Source: Solanum dulcamara
Taxonomy: Eukaryota; Streptophyta; Magnoliopsida; Solanales; Solanaceae
Direction: 5' to 3'
DNA length: 64,000 nt
Assembly (NCBI RefSeq): GCF_947179165.1
Contig: NC_077241.1
Coordinates: forward strand, 30,623,246 to 30,687,245
Shown: piece by piece, positions 22,991-33,361 of the stretch
How positions within the stretch are numbered: position 1 is the first letter of the stretch
Layout: each line of letters opens with the position of its first letter
The notes under the pieces: generated by a model
Database searches by the model: none
What the model was told of the DNA's origin: nothing
What the model saw: only the letters and a program-made list of their open reading frames with translations
Made by a program: the position numbers and the translations under genes

Positions 22991-24758
22991 TGTTACACCC
23001 CGTACATTTGTACCTTGGAAGGTTCTGAGGCTTCATAAGTATCTTGAAAGGTTCTTAAGTTTTTGGAAGGATTTTAAAGTTTTTTAAAGCTTCTTAAAGC
23101 TTCTCAAGCTTCTTAGAAGTTACCATGGGAGCCGGATAGTCCATAATGCTATCAAACAATTCTAAGGAAGGGAGAATGTAACACCTCATGATAGGGAAGA
23201 TTGGAAATAGCGTTGTAAGAATCCGGAAGAAGTTGGAGACTAAATAATGAGTCGTAGGACTTGAATTACTTACGTAAGCTACAAACTTGACAATCTTACA
23301 TATTTAAGCTACTTGAGTACATTCCAAGCTTACATAGCGAGGATTACATAGGTTTGTAAAGTAAGACGAGATTATGAACCCACGAGGAGGAAAAAAGAAT
23401 GATATATGGAAGCATAAGAGAGTGCCATATGGTAGTAGCTAGAGCAAGATGGTGGAACCCACCTTCTATGTGGCAGACTATGGTAAGAGGAATGGATATG
23501 TTGGCCCAATGAGGGCTTGACATGTGTCACCACTTAGGGCTTGACATGTGTCACCACTTAGGGCTTGACATGTGTCACCTCCCTAAAGTAGACTATATAT
23601 ATATGTTATGACTCATTCTTATCTACAAGAAAGTCATTTATCTTCCTATTTTAAGAGATTTCTAGAGAAAGAAAGAAGAGAAGAAAAATCTAGAACTAGA
23701 GAGAGAGAGTAGGTTCGCCCAAGGAGAAAGAAAGGTAAGCCTCCGATTTCATTCTGTGAATTAATTATCTAGGGTATAACAAGATGTTATGAAGATGTTA
23801 TTAATGTAAATTTATGGTTTGGAGCATCACCAAAATGTTAGCAAGCAGCCACAAAGTTTTAGTCGCGCTAAAGGAACTTTCGAGGCAAGTTTTGGCGAGT
23901 TTGGCGAGTTTCGGGCAAAGTAAGGTTTTCCCTTTCAAATTGGAGTTTATGATGATTTTATAAGGTATATTACATGTCTTAAATAAGGTTGTAAGTGGAA
24001 AAATTACATAAGGATGCTTGACGTTAGAAGCAAACTAAATTGAAGTCGTCATAGCTAAATCGAAGTCGCGTAGGGTGTTGTGATTTTGGGCCGCGGTTGT
24101 AGCTGGTGGGATTTGTGTTTTAGGGATGTAAAGGGTTATAAAAAGGGTATGGATGCTTCTGTTTTTAGCCACACGACCCCCTGTTTAGTATGGTTAATGG
24201 TTTTATAAAATAAAGGTTTAAAACTCTATTTTGGTATCGTAGTTTTGAGCTAGTTGTTTGGAGTTTTATTGGGTATTGTTGAAGTGATTTATTTATATAT
24301 ATGCTCTGGTTTTTGTTGTTGGTATGGTTGTTGACATTTTGGCCGAGTGAAATCTCGGGGATGTTGAAGTTATAGGGGAGATGCTGCTTGATTTTCGATA
24401 ACTTTGGAACTAGTAACAAATTAGTCAAGGGTATTGGATAAGAAAATGATTCCTTTGGGTACTTGGTTGTAGAGTTGGAAATCGGAAAGCGAAATGTCAT
24501 TAACCTCAGTTAATCTACAAAAGGTATGTGAAGCTTACCCTTTCTTTTCTTTTGGCATGTCTTAGCCTTAAGTTATATATATACGAAATTTGGGAGTCAT
24601 TCCATTCATAAAACGTTGAGTAGGAGTCAAGACCCTGGTTCACTTCTGGATGTTAGAACTCCTGCAATAAGTGGAGTCCTCGCCTTTCAAGTCTTATGTA
24701 GGATGATAAGTAGTACATATAAGGCTTGCCTATTTCTCTCTTTGAAAGGGGCTTAAGG
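22991..24758 (+). mobile_element. Composite C 5' LTR, first half only
   Basis: Colinear with 32817-33361 plus 43488-44269 plus 52130-52664 of the 3' LTR. U3 begins with iterated TTCTTAAGC-type words. It ends at GGGGCTTAAGG, where LTR E starts; in the intact 3' LTR the same words at about 52652-52664 are followed by unrelated LTR sequence. The second half of this LTR is absent from the window. Confidence 0.8.
23513..23604 (+). promoter_or_regulatory. LTR promoter region: triple 24-bp repeat with GACATGTGTC plus TATA
   Basis: Three direct units of GGGCTTGACATGTGTCACCA (24-bp period, 23513-23580) sit just upstream of a TATA-like CTATATATATAT at 23593-23604. In the 3' LTR two of the three boxes read GACACGTGTC (43502-43569). 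A regulatory role is inferred from position. Confidence 0.55.
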
Positions 24759-27700
24759 TGTTACACCCCGTACTTTTGTACCTTGAAAGACTTTTGTATC
24801 TTGAGAGGTTTTTGAGTTTCTTGGAAGGTTCTCAAGCTTATTAAGTTTCTTGAACCTCTTAAGCTTCTTAAATTTTTATTTAAGCTTCTTAAGTTTCTTG
24901 AAAGGATTGTAAGCTTCTTATAAGTTGTCATGTGAGCCGGATAATCTATGATGTTGTCAAACAACTCTAAGGAAGGGAGAATATGGCACCCCATAGAAGG
25001 GAAGATTGAAAATGTGGTTATGAGAATCTAGAAGGAATTGAAGGCCAAGTAATGAGTCATAGAACTCGACTTACTTACGTAAGCTACCAATTTGAAAATC
25101 TTGCATACTTAAGCTATTTGAGTACATACCAAGGTTACATAGTAACAATTATATAGGTTCGTAAAGCATAATGAGATTACAAACCCATGAAGAGGAAAAG
25201 AAAGTGACACATGGCAGCCCATAAGAGAGTGCCACATCGCAGATGCTGCAGCAAGGGGGTGGGCCCCATATGCCATCTGGCAGCCCCTAAGTGGAGGGGG
25301 TGATGCATTGGCCCTATAGGGCTTGATACATGTCACCACTTAGTGGTTGACACATGTCACCCCTTAAGGTGGCCTATATATAGATGTGTTTGAAGAATTT
25401 TAAGTTTCTTTTTATCCAAAAAAATTCAAGAAAAGTCTAGAAGAAAAGAGAAGAGAAACTTGAGCTAGAGAGAAGAGAGAGCTTCAGTTTTGGAGGAGAA
25501 AAAAGGTAAGTCTCTAATTTTATTCTGCGAATTAATTACCTAGATTGCACCACAATGTTATGAAGGTGTTAGTAATGAAAATTTATGATTTGGAGAAGCC
25601 CAAAACATTATCAAACAGCTATGAAGTTTTAGGCGCGCTAAAGGAACTTTTGAGGCAAGTTTTGGCGAGTTTCGGACAAGGTAAGGCTTTACCTTTCAAA
25701 TTGAAGTTTATGATGTTGTTATGGAGTATATTACATGTCTTAAATGAGACTGGAAGTGGAAGAATTGTATAATAATGCTTGACGTTAGAAACAAACTAAA
25801 TTGATATCACTAGCGTTAAATCAAAATTGAGTAGTGGGTTATTGTTGTGGTGCTGCGGGTGCAGTTGGTTGGGTTGCATGATACAGGTCTTTAAAGTGTT
25901 TTAACTAGGGTGTGGGTCCTTCTGGTTTTAGCCACACGACCCTCCATTTTGTATGGTTAAAGATTTTGTGAAACAAAAATTAAAAACTCTATTTTTGTAT
26001 TGTAGTTTGGAGGTAGTTGTTTGGAGCTTGTATTGTGTAGGTTGAAGTGATTTACTTATAAATATGCTTATGGTTGTTGTTGTTGGTATGGTTGTTGATA
26101 TTGTGTCCGAGTTGAAATCTTGGGGATGTTGAAGTTTAGGGGAGATGCTGCCCAATTTTCGATAAGTTCAGAACTAGTAACAAACTAGTCGTGGGTAATG
26201 GATAAGGAAATAACTCCTATGAGTACTTGGGTGTAGTGTTGAAAATTGGAAAGTGAAAGGTCATTAACCTTAGTATTACTTTCATGTTAAATAGGTTCAA
26301 GAGACGACGAGACGAACATTTAAGAGTAATCCGTAAGAGGTATGAAGCTATCCTTCTTTTCTTTAGGCATGTCTTAGCCTTAAGTGATTGATATACGAAA
26401 TGTGGGGATAATTCCATTCATAGAACTCCAAGTATGACTAATAAGTATTATTCACTTTTTGACGGTAGAATTCCTATACTAGATGAGTTATTGCCTCTCA
26501 AGGCTTTTATATGATGGAGAGTAGTAAGTATGTGAAGTTATCTCCTTTCTCTTGGCATGTTTTGGCATAAGTACGTAAAGCTACCCTTATTTCCTCTTGA
26601 TATGTCTTTGACATAAGTGTGGTGCTAGGATGGTAAGGTAATGCAATAAGAAGGTTATGATACCGAGCCTATGATGGTCCGGGTATGATATATGTAAATG
26701 ATGACTCCTTGAGGAAAAGTAGAGACTAGGTAAAGCTTATTCTTTCTCTTCCTTTAGTATGTCCTAATTATAAGTAAAATGTGATACGAGATCTGGGCTA
26801 ACTCCACTCTTAAGTCCTAAATGTAATTCGTATCTCTTATTCACTTCTGAATGTCAAACTCTTGTAGTAGGTTGAACTACTTTCCTTGAACTCCATAGGT
26901 TGAGAAATACTGGATACATAAGCTCCTAGTCCTAAGGATGATGTGACGGCGGGTATCCCTGATTCTATGAACTGTTAGTATTACTTTAGTACATGTCTAG
27001 GGTCCCCGAGATCCTAAGTGGTATAGGCCTTAATGGCATTTAAAAGGCATAGAGATGGCTAAACTACTATTCTGATCCTCAGACGAAGCTTAATCTTCTT
27101 ACATTGTCGAGTCTCTGATAATGATTTAGATTGTATATGATTACTCACTACCTTAATCGTGTATACTGTAATACATCTTTCACCGAGTCCCATAAAGGGC
27201 TGGGTACAGTATAAATGATTATGACATCGAGTCCCATAAAGGGCCGGGTACGTAAATGATGATATGATGACACCGAGTCCTATAAAGGGTCGAGTACAGT
27301 ATATAATATACAGATCGGGCCGAATGTTACTTGATATTACTATATAATATATGGATCGGGCCGAACATTCCTCGACATTACTATATAATATACGGATCGG
27401 GCCGAATGTTCCTCAGTATTACTATATAATATATGGATTGGGCTGAACATTCCTCGATATTACTATATGATATATGAATCAGACCAAACATTCCTCGGTA
27501 TCACTATATAATATACGAATCGGGCCGAACATTTCTCAGTATTACTATATGATAGGTGGATCGGACCAAACATTCCTCGGCATTACTATATGGTATATGG
27601 ATCGGGCCGTACGTTCCTCAGCATTATTATATGAGATAGCACTAATAGTATATAGATGCTTATGATAATAGAGTGATGTAGTCATTACACCAAGTCCCCA

Positions 27701-28267
27701 AACGAGATAAGTACAGTACGTGATGATAGTATGTACGACCTTATGTTATAAGCTGCAAGTACAGTAAATGAGTAGATGTCACACTTGCCCTTGTATCCCT
27801 ACGCCAACTGTAATTTCCTTATGATATCTATGCTTTAAATACTCAGTACATATATCGTACTGACCCCCCTTTTCTCAGGAGAAGGGGGCTACGTTTATGC
27901 CTGCAAGTACAGATTCACACTTTGGGGATTTGTCAGCGTAGAAGTTCCACTCAGCAGTTCAGAAGTGCTCCATAGTGCCGTAGCCTAGTTTTTGTATTAA
28001 CCTTCGATGTATATATTTATTTGTTCACGGGTACGGCGGGGCCCTGTCCCACCTTATGTTACTATTCTGTGGACATGTATGTGGGTTGTGTATATGTATG
28101 TATGTATAGTTGGGCCGATATGCTACGATAGCCTCATTGGCTTATATATTATCTTGCCTGTTGGCACACTATGACTCAAATAGGAGACATGTTTACTTAT
28201 AAAGCAAGGGTATACGCGAGTGTCCTATTCGGGTACCCGTCACGGCCTATGGAGTTGGGTCGTGACA
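24759..28267 (+). mobile_element. LTR E, full-length
   Basis: A 3.5-kb LTR with TGTTACACCCC at 24759 and GTTGGGTCGTGACA at 28267, followed by its own primer site. It carries a TATA-like tract at about 25374-25382, palindromic ACATGTC boxes upstream of it, CCGAGTCC motifs (27181-27290) and a 41-bp tandem array. Its second half differs strongly from the C 3' LTR end, so it is a distinct subfamily. A right-hand copy of the flank TAAGG is absent, so this is not a simple solo LTR. Confidence 0.75.
27301..27630. repeat. 41-bp tandem array in LTR E, 8 units
   Basis: Units read roughly ATGGATCGGGCCGAACATTC then CTCGGTATTACTATATAATAT, eight times in a row with point differences. Variation is mostly transitions. 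Related arrays occur in J and M, and two diverged units at 53331-53400 in the C 3' LTR. Confidence 0.85.
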
Positions 28268-28271
28268 AAAG

Positions 28272-28283
28272 TGGTATTAGAGC
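28272..28283 (+). promoter_or_regulatory. Primer-binding site after LTR E (one mismatch)
   Basis: TGGTATTAGAGC, the initiator-Met tRNA type with one C to T change from TGGTATCAGAGC, four bases after the LTR end. Confidence 0.8.
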
Positions 28284-28349
28284 GGTTTGGTCCTCAGAAT
28301 ATCTATAGACCGTGTCTAGTAGAGCCAGGTTTATCATGTGTGGTGCACC

Positions 28350-29440
28350 ACATCTATAAACAGGAGGCTACAGGACATTTAGAATGTTACCTTTCATTCT
28401 TGTCTTAGATCGTGCTATAGATCCGGGTCATAGGAAAACTCTTTATATTAACCTTGGACTTTAGCAGAAAGACGACATCAACTGAAGGAAGTAATCGACG
28501 ACATTGGAAGTTACAAAGCATGCAGGTAAGCAAAGGAACAAAAGGTATCTTTTGGGTAAGGTATTGACACATGATTGAAATGTAAAGTCGAAAACTGAAA
28601 TGAAGGTAGATCGGAAAGTGTAAAAGATGTAGGTTGAGTTGGACATACAAGGTAAATCTATCATTTTCATATTATTATTGATATTGAAAGCCCTATGTGG
28701 CTGCTATATGAGATAATATTAAAAGCCCTGTATGGTTGTGATAAAATATGAATATATATATATTGTCCCTATGAGGCATTGTTGGTATTTCCTGTACGCA
28801 AGTTTTGGGGATAGTAAGGAGTATAGAGGAAACTCTGCCGAAATTTTCCCAGAATAAAAAAAAGAGGGCAAATGAAACATAGATTCTTAATATGTCTTGG
28901 AAGTTGATACCGAGTACCCCTATTAGGTTGAACTAAATCTATAAAAGGTACCCTTCAGGTGGTCGATGAGGAGGCCACAAGGAATTTAGGATGTCACCTT
29001 ACTTCATATCTAAGATTGTGCGATAGAGCCTAGCCATAGGACATGAAATTCCTTTTTCTTACCTTTGGTTTTAGATGATGAACGACATCGACAAAAGAAA
29101 ATGATGGATGACATTGGAAGTTACCCAGTATACATGTAAGTAATGGTGTGAAGGAGGCATGCTGGATAAGGTAAGAAGATTGAAATATGTTTGAAATGTA
29201 AAGTCAAAAATTGAAGGGAAAAGTAGATAGGAAAGTGTAATGGGTGCAGTTCGAGTTGGACATATGAGGTAAGTCCATTATTTTATACTATTGTTAATAT
29301 TAGGCACCCTGTGTGGCGGTGATATAAATATATATATATGTTGGCCCTGTGAGGCATTATTGGTATTTCCTGAGTGTAGGTTTGGGATAGTAAGGAACAT
29401 AGAAGAAACTCTACCGATTTTTTTTGAAATAAAAAGAGAA
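28350..29440 (+). repeat. Tandem leader duplication, about 610-bp period
   Basis: Two diverged copies (about 28350-28905 and 28965-29440) share ordered landmarks: GAGGCTACAGGACATTTAG / GAGGCCACAAGGAATTTAGG, ACATTGGAAGTTAC at 28501 and 29111, GAGTTGGACATA, and a TA microsatellite followed by GAGGCATT. Only the first copy is preceded by an LTR and a primer site. No coding is apparent. Confidence 0.75.
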
Positions 29441-31166
29441 TGAGATATAAGGTTGTAGTATATCTTGAGAGATTGTATCCACGGTAACGATAAGATCCGA
29501 CTAAACTAGGAGTACAATTGACTTTAGGAAATAACTAAATTATGGTATGAGTGGTAATTAGAAGGTCGATTCTTATATGGCAAGAAGAATGGTGATGGAT
29601 ATGAACATCTTAAGACTGTGTGTGAGGTATTAAGGATGAGAATAATGAGGAAGGATAAGGGAGTTATGTACGCTTTCTCCACCAGGTGGAATTAGTCCAG
29701 AGTAAGGATCGTGAATAAAGGTTAAGAAATATTACCCTCCGGGATTGACCATGAGAAGAATATAGTGTGAATATAATGAGGATCATCCTGGAAGTACACG
29801 ATAAATATGAAAGCGCATGAAGCAGAAAGGGGTATTGTGTATATGTACCTCCACCATGGAAAATAGTAAGACCTCTCAAGGTTGAGGGAGGTAGATCTGC
29901 AAGACCATTGATGCGTTGCGAGTCCATTAAGAGGAACAAATGGTATTCACTGGGATGAAGATAGTGTTATAGCAAAGCTAAAAACATGTGTCATCAGAGT
30001 ATAAGTGCCCCCAAATAGAAAATCGTACATGATTATAAGCACTAGTGACGTATTGATTGGGTTGAAGGAAATGCGGCTTCGACTAAGCTACTATATTAGT
30101 TATATGACTCGAGTACCGGTACTTGGACTAGATTGTGTACTATTTATCAAGAATTCTAAGCACCCCATGGTTGAATTAAGGTTTCTTACAAGGGAAACCT
30201 AATGTATAGATGAGTTAACAGAATGTGTAGACATGGTGCAGTATGTCAAATATATTGGAACAGAATCATATGTGTATGGACAATTGAAAATAAATAGGGG
30301 ATGACATGGGTACGCCCTAAAGGGGGAAAGTAGACAAGAGAAATACACGTGTGAGATGAAATCAACTGACACTATCACATGTTGACATGAATGCTTAAAT
30401 TTCAAGCGAGATCCCATACTAGCACAAGTTAGCAAGAGCTCGAGTACAACAATAAACATATAGGAGCTGTGGTATCTGAGATCATGCGAAGAATCATTAG
30501 TAGAACCCTAAGGGATGAGTGCCTACCACAAGGGGTGAATACGATAAGAGAGTAGGAATGAGATAACTAAGGACTGTGTAAAGGGTAGTAGGCCCGTGTT
30601 TGGGTAAAAATTAAGATATTACAACAACATCATTAGCCGCTGATATGGTGACATACAAGTAGTAAGGAGAAAGAATAGAAAATTTCTTACGATAGGAAAT
30701 GAGGAGACTAAGAAGATGTAAAGGAAGAAAAGAAAGGAGTAGGACAAAATAGCATTGGCGCGAGCAAGTTCTAGTGTGAAGTCGATATGTAAAGTAAGAT
30801 GGGCCAGGAAATGAAAAGATTATGTCTATCTTATACAGATTGTAACAGAATAGTTATAGAACCTATGGATAGGTATATGTTGAGTATAGGGTCAAGTGAG
30901 AAGTACACAAGAAAAGGAACTAGGATGTTTTGGATACGTTGCAGAGAGATGTCAAGATGGGTTAGAACAAACTACCAAGATGGGATGAGTACTAAAGGAA
31001 AAATATGACCTAGCCATGGTTGAACCAACGATCTATCCCAACGTCGAGTGTAAGACATGGGCGTAAAAGGCAAGGCAAAGCATGAAGACTAGCAAGAAGA
31101 TGCTAAGGTAAATCTTGGGCTAGGTTGAGTGCCTTTGCACATTATTGCAAGGATTGCAATGGAATG
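29441..31166 (+). other. Composite C internal region, no recognisable gene
   Basis: Corresponds in part (about 30290-30425) to blocks of elements A (6976-7140) and D (47746-47900). I found no readable gag or pol motif in any plus-strand frame. The open frame at 30199-30459 on the minus strand is antisense; a matching antisense peptide occurs at 47753-47995, but I treat this as inherited sequence similarity. Confidence 0.4.
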
Positions 31167-31280
31167 TGACACGAGGACTTTTTGTGGGGTCACCCATCCT
31201 AGTACTACTCTTGCCCAAGCACGTTTAACTTCAAAATTCTAGTGGTATCCGGTGTGTTAGTGCTGCTATGATCGCATGAG
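31167..31280 (-). pseudogene. Near-complete 5S rRNA-like sequence, antisense in composite C
   Basis: On the minus strand the segment runs from ATGCGATCATAGCAGCAC through ACCGGATACC, a box-A-like GAAGTTAAACGTGCTTGGGC, the intermediate element AGAGTAGTACTA and box C AGGATGGGTGACC, to GTCCTCGTGTC. It is about 114 bp compared with about 120 for plant 5S rRNA. The internal Pol III promoter boxes are closely preserved; there are scattered substitutions, and CTCCTGGGA is altered to CCCACAAAA. It lies opposite to the element's coding direction. Whether it can be transcribed is unknown. Confidence 0.8.
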
Positions 31281-31764
31281 ATAGAAAAATCCAAACTAGC
31301 GGCGAAGCAACGATACGAGATTATGTACCTAGAGTGTTATAAGTTACGTTAAGGGAATTATAAAAAGGCTTAAGCAAAGCAAGCAGGATTAACTGATTAC
31401 TAACAGATGGCGTACTTGTATGCCATAGTTCTTTAACATAATACCAGTTAATGATAGGCAAACCATGGAACGGCTATACAGGTCATTGTGTTAGGGTACT
31501 TCAGCACAACTTGGTAGCCGACTCTGATGGGCAAAAAGCAAAACCCAAAAAGACGAGGGTACCAGTTGATGTCATCTAAAGAAGGCAAGAAGTAATATAC
31601 GGGGTCGAAGATTCCACAACACGACCTTGGCTACAAGACTCACTTTGTATTCCCTGGACAGATAATTCTATATGAAATATTATCCGTAGATTAACAAGAT
31701 CAGCCCATGTTTCTCCAATCAAATACTACCTGCTCAACCGAGATAGTGTGAAATTATAGGTCAA
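31281..31764 (+). other. Composite C internal spacer
   Basis: Lies between the 5S-like segment and the integrase remnant. No motif was recognised; it is presumably degenerate pol. Confidence 0.35.
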
Positions 31765-32780
31765 GAGGTTGGTAGGACCTTACGGAGTTCCCATAGCTAT
31801 TTTCCTAGACGAAGGAGCCCAAGTTACAGTTAACTACCGGAGATTAGTTTATGAAGAGATTGGGAAGATAGATAGGTCTTCATACACCATTTTACCCTCA
31901 GACTAATAGACAGACTAAGCTTACTAGCTAAACGTTAGATGATATATTGCGGCCCCAATTGACTCCAAAGGTAGCTCAGACAATTGCCCACCACCTGTCA
32001 AAAGTACTTACGATATTAACTATCATTCTAGTATACAGATGGCCCCATATGAGACTTGGTATGGCAGATAGTGTATGTCTCTAATTAATTGGTTTGATGG
32101 TAGTAAAACATGACTAATACGCCAAGATGTGGTTCAATAAGAGGTATAGAAGGTGAAGCTTATTCAGGAGAGATTATTAGCAGCTCCAGTTGACAAAAGT
32201 CATACGCAGATAATTGATGTCGATCTCTTGAGTTTCAAGTTATAATTAAGCACTCTCAAAAGTGTCATCCACAGAGAAAGTGATGAGAGCCAGTAAGAAA
32301 GAGAACCTTAGTCCGAGATGCATTGGCTCTTATCAAACCCTCCGCCGAATAGGCAAGGTTGCCTGTGAGTTCGACTTACCAGTGGATCCAGAAGTAGTAT
32401 ATCCAGTCATCCAAGTATCGATGCTTCGTAAGTGTGTTGGTGATCCATCTCGAGTATATTCTGCAGAGGATATCTAGGTCATAGAGGAGTTATCCTACGA
32501 GAAGCAACTGGTCGCCATCCTGGATCGATGGAGTAGGGGGTGGTGAATTAAGGACGTAGCTTCCATCAAGGTGTTATGGCAAAATGAGAGTCATGAAGAA
32601 ATGACTTGGGGAGCTGAAAGGGAATTAAAGCACAAGTATCCATACCTATTCTCTACGTCTACAGGTAATCCCAACCTTTGGAACTCTGATAATGATTGCT
32701 CGATGAAAGTATGTGTTATTATGATAGAACAGAGAAACTCTCTATATAGTCGGTATAAGATCTTGAGGAAGGTTTTGGTT
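31765..32780 (+). pseudogene. Composite C integrase remnant (core, C-terminus, chromodomain)
   Basis: Broken frames contain YGVPIAIFLDEGAQ (second catalytic Asp region), FYPQTNRQ, LDDILRPQ, a stretch like YHSSIQMAPYETWYGR (about 32020-32076), then in the frame from 32262 LSPRCIGSYQTLRRIGKVA, PVIQVSMLRKCVGD and a tail like VASIKVLWQNESHEEMTW. Stops occur at 32475 and elsewhere. The order and content match a chromovirus integrase with a chromodomain; it is not functional. Confidence 0.75.
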
Positions 32781-32781
32781 C

Positions 32782-32799
32782 ACATTCGAGGACGAATGT
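32782..32799 (+). other. Pre-polypurine-tract hairpin, composite C
   Basis: ACATTCG and CGAATGT form a 7-bp stem around AGGA, immediately upstream of the purine tract. Confidence 0.6.
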
Positions 32800-32801
32800 T
32801 C

Positions 32802-32816
32802 TAAAGGGGGGAAGGA
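32802..32816 (+). promoter_or_regulatory. Polypurine tract of composite C
   Basis: TAAAGGGGGGAAGGA directly before the 3' LTR start at 32817. Confidence 0.8.
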
Positions 32817-33361
32817 TGTTACACCCCATACTTTTGTACCTTGGAAGGTTCTTAAGCTTCTTAAGCTTCTTAAGTATCTTGAAAGGTTCTTAAGTTTTTG
32901 GAAGGATTCTTAAGTTTCTTAAAGCTTGTTAAAGCTTCTAAAGCTTCTTAGAAGTTACCATGGGAGCTGGATAGTCCATAACGCTATTAAAAAACCTTAA
33001 GGAAGGGAGAATGTGACACCTCATGATAAGAAAGATTGGAAATAGCGTTGTAAGAATACGGAAGAAGTTGGAGACCAAATAATGAGTCGTAGGATTCGAC
33101 TTACTTATGTAAGCTACCAACTTGGAAATCTTACATACTTAAGCTACTTGAGTACATACCAAGTTTACGTTGCAAGGATTACATAGGTTCGTAAAGTAAG
33201 ATGATATTACAAACCCATGAGGAGGAAAAAAAGAGTGACACATGGAAGCATGAGAAAGTTCCACGTGGCAGCAAGGGAGAGTGCCATGTGGAAGAAGCTG
33301 GAGCTAGGGGTGGACCCCACCTTCCACGTGGTAGCCTATGGTAGGAAGAAGGGATGTGTTG
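32817..33361 (+). mobile_element. Composite C 3' LTR, segment 1
   Basis: Begins TGTTACACCCC and matches the C 5' LTR from 22991. It is interrupted at 33362 by element T. Confidence 0.85.

Noticed and set aside
27301..27630. CRISPR-like array of repeats
   Set aside because: Units are directly adjacent with no unique spacers, the genome is plant, and the array belongs to an LTR.
24759..28267. LTR E as a simple solo LTR
   Set aside because: A solo LTR should be followed by a copy of TAAGG and the rest of the C LTR. Instead a primer site and leader follow, so a more complex history is needed.
31167..31280. Functional 5S rRNA gene
   Set aside because: It lies alone inside a retrotransposon, carries multiple substitutions including the 3' stem side, and has no tandem array or obvious terminator arrangement; I call it 5S-like and a pseudogene.
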